This document shows positions 35,251 through 48,491 of a stretch of DNA of 64,000 bases, piece after piece (positions within the stretch are counted from its first letter, which is position 1; every line of letters starts with the position of its first letter). A program made the position numbers and the translations under genes. Under the pieces are notes generated by a model. It made no database searches and was not told the origin of the DNA. It was given only the letters and a program-made list of their open reading frames with translations. The stretch is taken from contig JTDE01000428.1 of the NCBI GenBank assembly GCA_014338405.1, positions 2,342-66,341 of the forward strand, written 5' to 3'. The stretch comes from Paragonimus skrjabini miyazakii. Lineage: Eukaryota; Platyhelminthes; Trematoda; Plagiorchiida; Troglotrematidae.

Positions 35251-38200
35251 AAGTAAGCATGTTCAGATACAAGAAGAGAGTGTTATAAACGCGTGGCATT
35301 CTGCGAAGCACTGCTCAAAAGCACGCCCAGAAGATATACGTATATATAAACGGTAGGAATATATCTTATGACCTTCTAAAGAATAAAAACAATCCTGAGT
35401 ACCGTTGCGGTATTAACATAATTACTTCTAATACCAATATGATTGAAATATTTTTCTAAGCTTACAACAAACTAGTTCCATAAATTTTGCTCTGTAATGG
35501 CCACGAGTAATGGTGTATAAATACATGTCACGCCGGGGATTAACATAATTAACTCTGCTTGAAACTAGAATGCTCTTAATAAGGTATTGTGAAGTGTTCT
35601 TTATGCATTCCACATAAAACCTACGCTTAATCCGTTGTCAAATAGTCAGATATTTCGAACTGGTCATCATCGACCTTGAATATTCATCTGTTGGTTTAGA
35701 CTTATTCGTTAAACTATCACCCGAATGAATAATGGTCAAACGAGAAGTCTGCCAGCCAGTAACAACGGTGGTGATGGCGCAGATTCGTATACATTCAGGA
35801 AGTTTGAACTCTTAGTAAATGTGTACCGTCACTCAAGAGGTCATTCATCTACGTTTAAAATTGCGATACACCATTCGATAAGGCCTGTAAAGGGGTGACG
35901 ATTACCGATGTAATGGATGCGTTGGAAGTCAGTGAGTTTGTTGATTATTTTGTATGAAATGGGCTAAGCAAAAGATGTACACTAAAGCATACTTGTTATT
36001 GGAAAGAAACCACGCGACACATAAAGTAGAAACAACTGAATCGTCAAAGATGCAATTTAGCTCTAGTGACACATTTAATATTTGACAAAAAGTAGTCAGA
36101 AAACTGCAAACAATGAAACAATTGATGAAATCACATCCTAAGGAGGAGGTCTCTAAAGGTTTTAGGATGTGTAGTCTATTAGAATCCACTCGTAAAGTCA
36201 GTTACTTTGATGTTATTTTGTCCTGCCAGATTGATCCAACATGGTAGCTTAAACACTGAGTTTTCTACCGCTAACTATGGAAGACATATATCGCTAGATG
36301 TTAACATTTTGTTTACTCTCCTCGGTCACGAAAGTAAAACATTAGATTGAGTGTGATTTCGATTACAACACTCCTGAGGGAGGTCACCCGAGGTGGTTGA
36401 GACGTAGAGTTTTACAACTTGCTCATAACGTTGTGTTATTCTCAATCCATTTTTCAAAAACATTAGAATATATAGAACAGGGGATAGCAACAACAGTAGA
36501 AACAATCAACTATTGGGCTTACATGAAACAAGGACTGTTATCAGTTTCAGGGCAAACAAACTGCATGGGTCAACAGACGGACAGCTAGTATTGATTGACA
36601 TTGTCTCAGAAAAGGAGAGCAAGATTTGGATTACAAAATAATAATATATTGTAATGTTTTACGTTCATAATTGGAGAGAGTAAACGAAATGTTAACACCT
36701 CGCGATATGTCTTCTATCGCCAATGATAAACCGAGCGAACTGCTCACGGGATGATAACGACAATTCATCAGCCGATTGAAAATGCGACGACAAACGAAAC
36801 GAGGTTAGGTGGCAAACGAATACTGAATGTAACTGGCTCGTAACGGTCTACTACAACAACCAGAAAACTGTTTGGTGCTTGGCTAAAATGACCACTTTGA
36901 GGGTAGTAAAGTATATTTGTCCATTTTTGCTTCTAGGACGATGTTTGCATCATGAGTAGCTGATATTCCCAAACGCGCATTAGATTATAGAGATCTGAAT
37001 GATTTAGGTTTTTGAAAGCCTGCACATTATTCAGCCTGGTGATAACTTGCGGAGAAGATCCAGTGCAGTAGTCTTCACAATAGTTGAAACACGTAACAAC
37101 AAAAGCACTATTCCTATCCGCACAAATTCATACAGATTGTCTTGGACGTTCCTCGTCCAACCATGTACCGGGTTTCAGATGAAAAATGCTTCCAGAAGCT
37201 TGAGTGTGCAGATGAAATTCAATCAGTGGATTAGCCACTGAAGGTCAGGCAAGTGTTTGTTGCTGCAAATCGAGCACAACAACGTAAAACTGCAAACCAG
37301 AGCGCTGATGTATACTTAAATTTATTACATAGAAAAAAAATCTAACGTGACTCCTGCCCAGTATGAGACGGTTTACAGTAGTGGTTTAAACACTGGGGTT
37401 GGGCAACAAAAAATGACCGGAGTCAGCATCAACACCTAGAAACCATATTTGAATTGCTCATAAAATTAGACATCGTCTAATGCAACCAACGTATGAGATC
37501 GGGCAAGATGGATCACTTACTCGTGTAGCATTGCTTCCGTTGCATCATCCTGATGTTTGTGATGTAGGGGGAAGAATAACAGGAAGAAAAAAGGTCTTGA
37601 AGCAGATAATAAACAACATCACAAGCATACGCAGATTGAAAACGTTAATTTTACCTAACACTGATAGTGCATTTAAGCTGGTAGAACACTGTATTAGTGA
37701 AAGTTAACTTGAGACCTACAACCGATTGGTATTGTGAAGTATTTTTCATGCACCGCGTTAATTTAACATGTTTGTTGATCTGATCCTCATAAGATATAAT
37801 TGAATTATCATACAGTGTTGTCCGCCAACAAAAGAGATTAACAATCTCGACTAGAATCGGTACAATACTCAGTTGCCACAAATAAGTAGAATGAAACTGT
37901 GTAGTCCTCACAAAAAAGCCCATCCGACCCTACTTCATGACGATAATGCTATATAAATTTGTTTTGTGAGTAACAGATTGACTATGTTGAACTGTTTACA
38001 TGAAAGGACTGATCCGTATGGGATGTTTTTTGCACCCTAAAAGTTCAAACTGATGCCGTAATACTGTATTCGCCTTAACCCTCTTTCCGTTGTTATAGAC
38101 ATGTCTCCGGAGAATGTTAATATTTGCATCCATCTGGATAGTGCTAGCTAGTCAATAGGTAACCGTTATGAGGAAATGTATACGAGGATGGCAAATAAAC

Positions 38201-38302
38201 TTAGGCTACCCGAAAATCGTCGTCATTTGTGATGTTTCAAGTATGCCCATCACGTTTGTATGACATTTACGGATGTCAAAAGTTCCTCCAGTTGACCCCA
38301 TC
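35251..38302. other. Stretch without recognised gene
   Basis: AT-rich. Frames at 37480-37707 (+) and 37651-37923 (-) read somewhat protein-like but show no family or clear splice pair. Nothing else was recognised. Confidence 0.35.
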
Positions 38303-38602
38303 TCGCTCCGTCATGTGACCCTGTGTGAATAGTCGCTTGTCACTGTCATTCTCACAGCCCGCATCAAAAGCGCCTAGTTCCCTAGTTCGCCCTTCAGTCG
38401 CTGATTTTCAATCACTGGCCCACACATTCGTTACTGACTGTCAGTCGCTCCGTCATGTGACCCTGTGTGAATAGTCGCTTGTCACTGTCATTCTCACAGC
38501 CCGCATCAAAAGTGCCTAGTTCCCTAGTTCGCCCTTCAGTCGCTGATTTTCAATCACTGGCCCACACATTCGTTACTGACTGTCAGTCGCTCCCCCCCCC
38601 CC
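38303..38602. repeat. 142-bp tandem duplication followed by a C11 tract
   Basis: Units 38303-38444 and 38445-38586 are identical except for one base (aaagcgcc versus aaagtgcc). A third start (tcgct) leads into eleven C at 38592-38602. The near identity indicates a very recent duplication or an assembly effect. No coding role is seen. Confidence 0.95.
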
Positions 38603-39249
38603 ACATTCCTGCAAATACTGCTTTCCTACGGGCCATCATGACGTTGTCATCAACTGACCGGTCTGCCAGAGGGTGGGGAGGCTAGTCACACATCAGACCG
38701 ATTTGATTGCATCTTGTCGGTCCGTCTTTGTCTGTCGGCCGCTTGTGCTTGCAGTTGTCGCATATTGGAACCCTTGACGGCCTGTTGCGGCAACTCGTTA
38801 TACTCTATCCCGCGAAAGCAAAAAATGAGGTCTGTTTCTTGAACTTGATCATATTGTTTATATTAGTAATACCACGTCTCCAGCTACATGGTTTTGTTCT
38901 GATATTCGATATCGATGTTTATACATGTGTCGCTAGACGTCTCTCGGAAGGACATACGACGATCATGAAATTAATTATGTATGGCCTAACATATCTTTGA
39001 TATTTCACTTCCAGGCAGGTACAATTATATGTGAAGGTGATAACGTTAGGTAGAAATATCGACCGAACTTGTTACATAGAAACTAAGTAACTAATCGATC
39101 ACTCTGTGACGGCCTGGTTGGTTCACCACGTCACGTCCGTCCAGTGATTCAATCGCGTAGGTTGGCCATCGATCTGGTCGACCTGAGTCTAAGGTAGACG
39201 TAACGGCTAAACAACACGACACTGGGTTAAGCAGCTTGATTATGATAGT
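38603..39249. other. Stretch without recognised gene
   Basis: The first 200 bases are rich in short GTC/CGT motifs and more GC-rich than the surroundings. I could not link it to an element. Confidence 0.35.
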
Positions 39250-39770
39250 CTCGGAAGTACACCCCGGGCGATCTTTGATGAATTGCCTGGTACGCGATAG
39301 ACAATTCAAGTGGCTTCATTAGTATTTACTTGATGGTCATCTTCAACCAGATGAGCGCCAACATTACGGCCGATTTATCTTGCCTCATCGTGCCCCAATC
39401 AACACGGGCGGTATTCCCGAATCCACTTCGTTAGCTGTCTTGATATTCGACCAAGGCAATCAGCACCGTAGAAACAGGTGAATGAGGATATACACACAGA
39501 AGAAACCTGAACAGACGATCTGTCCTTGTTATAAAACCAAAGAACTGGGAATGTGATAGACTGTATACAGAGTTAGGCCGTGACGTGGGTCCGGCTGTCT
39601 ACCCGGTCGAATCTGTTTGTTAGCCATTTTGTGACGTTTTGACCACTCAGTAGCACTTGAATAAACTGGCTTTTTCCTTGCATTCTGTACTTTAAGTATG
39701 GGTGGTGTTCTGATCATGTTTCCAATGGTGAATCGTTCCGGATAGTTGTTATATATCCATGGGTTCATAA
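39250..39770 (-). mobile_element. Penelope-like element fragment with GIY-YIG remnant
   Basis: The minus strand reads IYNNYPERF (near 39745), NARKKPVYSS (near 39680), then the endonuclease region SSFTCFYGADCLGRISRQL (near 39425) and, after frame changes, GAHLVEDDHQVN (near 39350) and IVYRVPGN (near 39295). These match, in order, the NGYPERFI, KKPV, CxCGxxYIGRTxRxL, HLxDTxHxV and AFRVVYR blocks of the copy at 9410-10760. The spelling differs enough to suggest another lineage of the same class. The RT domain is absent and the fragment has several stops. Confidence 0.75.
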
Positions 39771-40079
39771 GTTGTTAGGGTGAGTCGAAAGATCTTTGCC
39801 TGTGCTTTCCTGTCTCCGTTACTTGGAGAAAATTTAAGTTGAATTGTTTATAAATGCGAAGAATTGAGTAGTATAAAAGCAGATAAAAAGAAACTCCCAT
39901 GAAGCTGCTAGAATGCAATCATATCAGTAACGCACATTGTGACATACTGAAACAACGTTCCGTCGGATATGCATACTAAAATTAGGCCAAAATAGCTGTT
40001 AGGACATATGTAGTGCGAGTTGTCCCTCAGGTAGGTGCCGATCAAGCAACATTTTAACTCTCAACCGATTCAGCCGCTG
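39771..40079. other. Short stretch without recognised gene
   Basis: May hold unrecognised parts of the flanking elements. Nothing identified. Confidence 0.35.
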
Positions 40080-41110
40080 GGCAGTGAATTCCAGTGTGCA
40101 CGTTTCTTAACTAAGAAGTGGTTCTACTCGCGAAGTAGCCTGCTTATTCCATAACCCAGTTTCAGTGAGTGACCCCTTAGAGGTTCATCTTTGTTTATTG
40201 CGGGATGTGCCAGTGGATCAGTTGGGGGTATGAAACAGTTTCGGGTAAGCAGTAGATCTCCCCAGAAGTGTCTGTAACTCATTGAGAATTGACCTAATTC
40301 TGCTAATCTTTCTGGATGAAGGATGTTCTTGAGCCCCATAATTCTTCTCCGAACACTTTTTGTAGGTGCCAACTCTTTCTAAGATAAGGAGAACAGGCCT
40401 ATATTTTCGTTTCCAAGTGTGAATAGACTATGGAAGGAAACACGGTACGACACAGCTCAGGCTGGATTGTGCTTCAAATTCTTCGTACGAGGTTCAAAGT
40501 CGTTTGCACCATTGGTTCAGACAGTTCAGATCGTGCTGTATGATTATGGCATTTTGCAGGCATTACAAAACTCCAAATAGTTTTTGTCGTCAGCGTAAGG
40601 CAGCATCGATGACTCGAAAATGCTGGATATTTCATGAACAAAAAATGAACAACAGAGGTTCTACAATGGATCTTGCCACTGTTGTCAGATAACCACTCTG
40701 ATAATTGCCCATTCACCCTGAAGTTGAATTTTGGTTCATTTAGATAATGTTCAAGCCATGTGGGTGATCGCTCATTAAGGCCATAACTGTTAACTTTTCG
40801 TAGCAGGGATGAGGGAGTGACCTCATCAAAAAGTTTGCAAAAATCAAGATAAACCGCGCCAATGACCGGCCTTGTGTCAGCAGGTTTCTGCCAAAAGTCA
40901 CGAGTAACCAGTAGATTTGTGATGCATGAATATTCACCACTGAAGCCTCGCTGCATCTAGATGGTAAGTTTGAGGTCTTCAGTCTTGGCCCGAAGACAGT
41001 CATTTAGGAAACCCTTCATTACTTTGAGGACCATAATTGAAAACATCACAGTTGGCCAGTTGTTTGTTGGGGTCATTCCTGTAATTACGTTTGAAGATAG
41101 GTTTCGTCCA
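40080..41110 (-). mobile_element. Non-LTR reverse transcriptase, decayed
   Basis: The minus strand carries RT blocks in order. Near 41080 IFKRNYRNDPN stands for the start of the RT fingers. At 40956-40474 one open frame of 160 codons includes MQRGFSGEYSCITNLLVT, AVYLDFCKLFDEV (YxDFxKAFDxV, with the first catalytic aspartate) and FRVNGQLSEWLSDNSG. The following SGVPQGSVLGPLLF and YADD blocks are scrambled. At 40372-40124 a second frame contains RLAELGQFSMSYR and LRGHSLKL, the usual end region of CR1/jockey-like RT proteins. It is truncated and frameshifted, so inactive. Confidence 0.85.
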
Positions 41111-44029
41111 ATGTAGTCAGACGTCTGATTCCATTTCTACTAGATGGAGGAGACTTCACTGGCACACGGCTGTTAACGACTTCTGAACGATACACCACCA
41201 CTAATGATCTAGGATTAGTGTATTGATGGAGCCGAGCAATTCAAACTCCCTGCGAAATTTACCTTGTGATAAACCTTGAGATCCATATTTTGGGGAATAA
41301 GTTGCGTAGTACGGTATGGATAGCTTGGTTCAGTCATCTTGCAGTGCTTTCTAAATGAATTTAAGCCTAGAGTATCTTTTGAACAAATTTCACACACAAT
41401 ATCAACCAAGCAACACAGGAGATTTCTTTTCTGGTATACGAGGACAATACTGTGAAATGACGTGTACTGACTTACTCAAGTGTTCTTTCAATAAATCCTC
41501 AGTTGAACAACGCCGTCTATTCGTCAGTGTAATTGATATCTAGGTGAGGTATTTGGCTTTCATTGTCTTTGTTAAGCGTAGACCGACTGGTGTGATTGAA
41601 TGTGTTGAGTATTGAGCACTGAGTACTATCGAAACTGATAATGATAAATATATCATTCACGTGTCGACGATACTAGCTGATAGTGGATAGAAGCTTCGCA
41701 TGTTCAAGTTTTTCCCTTGACGTATCGGATAATAGAGTAAGGATCCCATTACCACACCATCTGGTATGGTATACTGAAGATGTAGTGTAGCAAAAATGCC
41801 CTCAATTTCACTGCTAATATCTCAACATCGAGTCCCGTCTCAGATATGTAATCATACATATAGGTAACTTTTTATAGCAAACAACGACAACGAGTTCTAC
41901 GAATTCCTTTTCATGCCCTGTATGCACCGGAGGGCTTCAGACTTAGAACGTAGAGTAGGGCAAACGGGTTCAAGCAGTTCTGCTACTTATGACTTTACAA
42001 AGACGTCTGGGTGTTAATGAAAAGAAGGTGCACGGATATGGGAATTGCTTCATTCGTATAGGAGATTCGTATGTGCATAATCACAACATTAAATAACAGA
42101 TGTCTCGACCGGTTAGCCTGTATCAAACGTGAACAGTGTGATTGTCCATCAGCGAATATTCGGACGGGTTTCACATTTATGATAAGTAACCGCCGTACTA
42201 AAATATACAGTCCACGCAGATTGAATCACGAACTCCATATATCGGTTGAAGAAAATTAATTGATGGTCAAGCGGGAACGTAGTGATTGGTTATGATGACC
42301 TTGAACGTTTCACTACGCATGGCTATGAAGTACCGACTATCAAGTCGAGAAATGTATTGCCATACACGACGTCGTTGGACACCGTAACGTTTCGCAGTCA
42401 ATGACGAACCTGTAGCCATTAGATTACTGGATCTTCTTTAGGTTTGTCTATTTGTATATTCTTTCGTACATACCACACATTGTCCATACGATGAAACTAC
42501 AGTCATAAAATCTCCTGCTAAGACCCAAGGTCAAAAATGTGTATGAGTGTATCCCTTGAAAATAGCTTTCCTAACGTAGTTTGTTCAAGAAAAGGGATTT
42601 TCATTTGAGATGTGTCTTTTAGAAAGCTTTTCGTCGCTTCCAACGGTAGCAATTCAGTAACATAAAATTTAAACAATACAAATGACTGACAGGGAGAAAC
42701 TCTAGCAAAAATACAGGATGGTTGACACAATTTCATTTACTTGTTGGGAGTATCACACTTCGTGTTTAGATATACTGTTCCATTAGATAAATTTATTGTT
42801 GGAAATAATGCACAGAAGTTTATCTTCATTTTTACCTTTTGCCAGAACTCCAACTTTCCTGCCAGTAGCATCATTGTGTTACTTAGTGCACTGTAAATTG
42901 TATGTAATTTATATAGTTTTGTCAACTGGAAACGAAAATTGATATAGTGTTTCACAATGTACCAGCAGTCTTTACAATGGACACGCCATGTGGTTCGAAG
43001 TGAATACAGATGATTTCTTGATAAGTTCACAAACGAAACAACATTTTCGTGGTTGATTGAAAAGCACACTTTTATGCAGCTGTCATTGCGTGAGTGAGTT
43101 AGCTCGGCTCGCCCACTTTTTGAAAGACGCAATATAACCAAAACATATTATTTAGTGACTCTTTCATGGGCAGTCCGACTACGTAAGAATCTGCACCGCT
43201 TCACAAATTTTCCGTAGTGACTTACTGTTTCGTTAAGTATTTTCCAGTAAACTGTATTGGTCGCCGGACTTGGCGGTTAACGAAACGAAACAAACAATGT
43301 AATTGAGTGTAGATGAAAAAAACATAACTGAAACTGTACTGATCGCGTGTCGCAATCACGTGCCCAGCGGCCGGAGCGATACGTTTACATAAACAATAGA
43401 GAATTAATCACTCGCTGAGTTCTGAATTATCTGGCCGATCAACGTCGGATTCACGTTGGTCTTTCAGCTTTATTTCTAAAAACATGCCGAAGCTATCATC
43501 GGTTAATTATCACACTAATTTGTGCCGACGAAGTTGCGTACCACGGTAACGAAATGGTTGAAAGCTAAACTGTCAGCTAGAAGTATCACTCAATATTGGC
43601 AGCTTTGTTCATCATAAAGATTATTCTGGTTCAATTAAATAACTCAATTGTTCTGGGAGTTTTTTCATTGGATGAGACACTTAATGTGCACAAATGAATC
43701 TTCTGATCAATAAGCAGTCGTGTTTCTGATGTTTTGCTTTAAACTCTCATAGTTGTAAAAGTCATACAGAGACTTATTTAAAAAGCTTGCTTATTAATAC
43801 GTAGGTTTGTACAGGAGAGGTGAAGTAACTGTATATGCTCTTCTGTGGCACCATACACCACACTTCTTTTATGCAACCTCTTGCCTTAATTTAAAGCCGT
43901 TCAGTAGATAACATAGCCTCTGAATTGTCTATGTAACTTGAAAGTTCTCATAAATGAGATTGTCAATCGAAGTTTACTGGATGTGTAGTGAATTTGCAGA
44001 ACAGGAGTGATCGGTCAACCTGAATACTG
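41111..44029. other. Stretch without recognised gene
   Basis: AT-rich. It contains the longest unexplained minus-strand frames in this half (134 codons at 42737-43141 and 72 codons immediately downstream), with composition typical of AT-rich non-coding sequence and no motif. Confidence 0.35.
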
Positions 44030-44323
44030 CTAACAGATGATTGTGTATTTACGTACAGATGTAATAATACCATTACGTCTGATATGATTTCCATACCTAC
44101 TAGCATCAACAGAAAGATCGCATTTCAACTCTTGATCCACTAGTGAACAGATATTGTTAATGACTCCTAATAAACGAGCGAGACTCAAATCAACTTCTAC
44201 TTTCGGAATAGATCGTCGGGAATATAAAAGAGGCGGTCGAACGTGATTGCTCATCTGATAGGAATTTATCAAACTGCTCAAGCAAACGTTGACATCATTC
44301 ATGGCAGCGTCATCACACTTCAA
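44030..44323 (-). CDS. Candidate exon, unknown protein
   Basis: A 97-codon minus-strand frame includes VDLSLARLLGVINNICSLVD and ELKCDLSVDASR, followed by a donor-like AG/GTATGG. A second frame over the upper half (LLEQFDKFLSDEQSRS) is also plausible. The helical, leucine-rich composition resembles real protein, but no acceptor stands out and no family is recognised. Confidence 0.2.
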   Translation of the reverse strand: MKCDDAAMNDVNVCLSSLINSYQMSNHVRPPLLYSRRSIPKVEVDLSLARLLGVINNICSLVDQELKCDLSVDASRYGNHIRRNGIITSVRKYTIIC

Positions 44324-47300
44324 TGACTGTTAACAAAACTACAAATGTATGAATCGCCAACAGAAAGATCACGATAGCGGACCACTTTCAATTTTCTCGC
44401 ATAAGAAACCACTTGGTAATAACTTGATAACTACTTGTTAGTAACAAAAATGGAGACACGAAACAGTTAGCTGTGTACAAGGAGTTAATAGTCACAACAG
44501 CTACACCAAAAATCATTTTATTCAACAACAAAAATAACTATATTCAGCCAACAGGCAAATTGGTCATATGTAACATTCAACCGATACACACTCCGTAACC
44601 TATTGATTTACCTTGTAAAAACAGACTGCAAACAATTATACTCGAATCTGCTGATAAATTTTCCCCTTAGATCACCCAACATTTTGCGTTTGTCGCAAAG
44701 ATACAGTGAGAAATAAGGAGAAACTAACTCTTTCTGGAAGAAAGTACACGCATTCAAAAGGTTAAAGAAACGTCTAGTTTAGTTTTGGGATAGACAGTCA
44801 ATAAATACTTCGTAAATATTTCATGACACACCAAACAGATGTAGGTGAATTAATTTATCACAAACATTAGAAGGGTTGAAAATAACATAGACAACGTATG
44901 AGTTTGGACAGTGCCCATTTGAAATCAAGAGAGATAAGTGGACGGCACGAACTATGTAAATGTTTTGCCGGACGTCCAGTGATTTACATGAGGACCAGGT
45001 GAGCCGATGTAATAACTCATAGCCCATAACAAATAACTTCATGGGATGGAGTGAAATGACTACAGAATTCAAACGGATAACCATAGGAGATACGAAGTGA
45101 AGAACAGATGTATTTACTAACATTTCCTACGCACGAGTTAAAGGCACGTCTTAACAGTTAACTGAGTTTGAAAATTATCGTTAATTTCTACCCTATCTTA
45201 CTGTTCGTATCACTTTCCTTTGCAGAAGTGGATGTCGATAATCGTTCCCAAGGCTACAGCTTACAACAACGTCAGCATGTTTGTATATGCAAACGCAGAG
45301 ACTTGCTGGGAGGTCTTTTAAGTACAAGCTGAATGAAACAAGAGAATGATAGCCTGGTAAGGGTTCTCACAGTTATTCTGAGAACTGGAGTGTTGAATAT
45401 GAAATACTGAAGTTGCCTTGAGGAGCAGTTTTTGATTAAGTTACGGACGATATTATTAGGAATTTACATTATCATACGCTAATTCATTGTCCTAAAGCGA
45501 TGCAGCACTGAAGAAAGTAACACTGTATAACTTACATACAATTATGTAGCACTAAGCAGTGTGAATATATCAAATTTATCGATCAAGAGGTTTGGTAGAC
45601 GATTTAGAACTGGTCGATTATATGAAGATGCGAAAAAACGTGCTATGACAGACGCTTCTTGAACATAGCTAGTAGATCGGTTTTTTTGAACATAAGACTC
45701 ACAGACTCTTATTTTACCTACGTGATGCAATCTGGGTTAGCACAGACAGCATACAGCATAAACATAGGTTGACTACCATGTGTAATAACAGAATACACCA
45801 TTATATGGATATTTAAACCGAATTTGAATATTCATCATACAAACTAAACTAATGATTATCTTTTGAATCGTGCTCACGACTGGTTACACCTAAACAGCCA
45901 CGCTCCCTCTAACAGACTAGAATCTCACTCTAATTAAAGCCTATCACTAGTGTACGGTTGTTGGATTACATGTCTATATATGAATGTACAAGCGACAGCG
46001 CTCACTAATAAGGAAGCGGGACTCGAGTACAATATCTGATTTTGAAATAAGTGATCTGAAAAATTCACGAGTTCAAAACTGCGATCAGTTGGGATCAGCT
46101 TTTGACAGATCAGAGGAAATGAAATTAACATTTGAATATATCCGGGTAGGCAAATTTTAATCTTCTGTTGGATTTAAGCCAGTTGTGCCGTACGTATCAA
46201 TCAGTCTAGTTGATGGCCTGCTAAGTCAAACTGCGTGTGAATATATCTTGCTTTTAAAAATGATCAAGCAACTGTATGAGATCTTGCCTACACTTCTTGT
46301 CTGTACTTCTCTTGCTGACAGTTATTATCATCATGAATGCATTTCTGGTGTTGTTAACTAGGCTGATTTCATCATTTCCTATAGCTGTTTTGTGCGGCAA
46401 TTTGTTTTCAGTGTTCAATATCGAGTGACGTTGATTCCGTATCACCGTAGAATTGATTACAGCTAGTTGCAAACAAACTAGACCTTCTTCTGATTCACAG
46501 TTTTCCCGTTTTAACGTAAAAAAAACAAGGATTTAAACAGTGGCTGTCTACAGCTGTGATCTATTATTGACGCGGTAAACAGGCTGCTGCACGGCATTTG
46601 TCAGCAGGGTTAGGCTGACTGAGTTATCGATCGCACCAGATACAATTATGTCAGACAGGTCAAAGGAGAACAGTCAGACAATTCTTTTCATAAGGTTGTT
46701 AATGTTTACGTGAACTTATCTGCTGTCTTTTCATATTGGTGAGGTCTGGGTGCTGCTTGTTCTGGATCACTATACTGACTAGGACTTTGATCCTACCATG
46801 TTAGCAGATCAAACTGGAGCAGTCAGACAGAAAACAATTACACCCATGGGATTGTATGTTGTTCAGCTGACCATAAACAAGCGCTCAGGAAGTGAGGTAC
46901 AATCTTATTGCATGTGGCAAAAATAGTTTTTTACAGCTATGGCACTACTGTCTTCGGAATAGGAATGAATGGGTCCAGAAAAGATGTTTCCCAAATTAAG
47001 TCACACCGATTGCCAAATGGATGGCAGGGACCATCAGCGTATTATCCATTATGGTCGAAAACCATTCGTAATCACTCAATAGATTGATGTAGTGTCCAAT
47101 ACGCCAAATGCACTCAACAGTAACCAGAGCAAGACATCGACGTCTTAGTCATTGTACCCCCTGGCTGAGCAAGCCAATTACTGACAGGTCAGTTTGACTC
47201 AAGCGTCACTGACTCCAAGCACAGTCTTCCAATAAAATCCCACCTCTTGTTGTTTTGTAGGCCAGAAGCTTGAGATAGGGCTTCTCAAGTCAACTCTTCT

Positions 47301-47589
47301 CCTTGATTTAAACGACTGAGAAGTTTCAGAAATAAAAATCCCCCCAAAAGCCACTACCACTTTCTCTTAGTCTCACCCCTCCCGTAGTTTTTGTATTTTC
47401 CATATCTTCGAGTGACAACTGCTTTTTAAAAGCAAAATAACTTGGAAACATTTGCGCTTTATTATCCGCACTCTCGTTTCAAGTAGTTCAGTCGGCTTTT
47501 TGGCGAACACTCTCAAGTCCGGAATCTGATATGTGTCGGGTCTCTGAGATGCGAACCAATAGGTCTGGTGGCATTACTTAATTGAGTTC
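44324..47589. other. Stretch without recognised gene
   Basis: AT-rich, with scattered short frames (for example 46254-46472 -). No element or exon recognised. Confidence 0.35.
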
Positions 47590-48127
47590 ACCAATAACTA
47601 ACTCTCGATCCGAATGCTTCACTCCCAAAGTGTCCGATGACGCCGGAGGTGAATCTCGTGATCAAGCTAAAGTGGAAATCGTATTGGATTCCAAGGCAGA
47701 GAAACACCCTTTCTGCTGGATCCTAGTGAATAAATGCTTGTGCCTTGTCAGACTCAGTAAATCGACCAGAGTTTCTCAACCTAAGTCAGAAAGGTGTTGT
47801 GTATTTATCATATTAGGATGGGCTCTAGCAAACGGCTATTAGGATGATATCAAGAATATGTTCTACGACACCATCGTTGACCTTTTGAGGCAGACTAAAC
47901 ACTTCGACATTACACAAACCCGGAGATGTGAATGCTCAACCTGGTCGTCTTTCTACAGTCGTGAAGCGGCTGGCTGATGTGTTTGGTGTCCTGGTACAGT
48001 GCGATGACGAAGATTGAAAACAATTGCTGCGCGTGTGCACTTCTCACGGTCTTTATGTTTCGAGTACTGCATCTCAACATATAAATAGGTATTGTGTTAT
48101 ATACAGACCGTTCTGTACATCACAGCC
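47590..48127 (+). mobile_element. Non-LTR element endonuclease fragment
   Basis: The + strand encodes part of an APE-type endonuclease of a non-LTR element. NKCLCLVRLSKSTRV (about 47727-47771) corresponds to NSRLCAVRLxxSxxV, MFYDTIVDLLRQTK (about 47860-47900) to the FYxxLxxLL helix, and after a frame change GDVNAQPGRL (about 47925-47955) is the catalytic GDxNAxxG motif. HGLYVSSTASQH (about 48050) matches the HxLFLxSTNFxH block. Stops and frame changes show it is dead. It ends at the 100-N gap. Confidence 0.8.
47864..48127 (+). repeat. 264-bp direct repeat, left copy at gap edge
   Basis: These 264 bases are repeated at 48228-48491 with nine substitutions and no insertion or deletion. The left copy ends exactly at the gap and the right copy starts exactly after it. 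Confidence 0.97.
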
Positions 48128-48227
48128 NNNNNNNNNNNNNNNNNNNNNNNNNNNNNNNNNNNNNNNNNNNNNNNNNNNNNNNNNNNNNNNNNNNNNNNNN
48201 NNNNNNNNNNNNNNNNNNNNNNNNNNN
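48128..48227. other. Assembly gap, 100 N
   Basis: Exactly 100 undetermined bases, the conventional length for a gap of unknown size. The flanks overlap each other (see the 264-bp repeat), so the true gap is probably negative. Confidence 0.99.
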
Positions 48228-48491
48228 TACGACACCATCGTTGACCTTTTGAGGCAGACTAAACACTTCGACATTACACAAACCCGGAGATGTGAATGCT
48301 CAACCTGGTCGTCTTTCTACAGTCGTGAAGCGGCTGGCTGGTGTGTTTGGTGTCCTGGTACAGTGCGATGACGATGATTAAAAACAATCGTTGCGCGTGT
48401 GCACTCCTCACGGTCTTTATGTTTCGAGTACTGCATTTCAACATATAAATAGGTATTGTGTCATATGCAGACCGTTCTGTACATCACAGCC
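48228..48491 (+). repeat. 264-bp direct repeat, right copy at gap edge
   Basis: Right copy of the endonuclease-coding segment at 47864-48127. It reads through the same GDVNAQPGRL frame. After it, unique sequence begins (ataggtgcc). Confidence 0.97.

Noticed and set aside
36385..36440. tRNA-like sequence (cccgaggtggttgagacg)
   Set aside because: No matching B-box at the right distance and no cloverleaf.
42518..43141. Two consecutive minus-strand frames of 134 and 72 codons
   Set aside because: The region is AT-rich, the composition is that of translated non-coding sequence and no domain or splice pair was seen.
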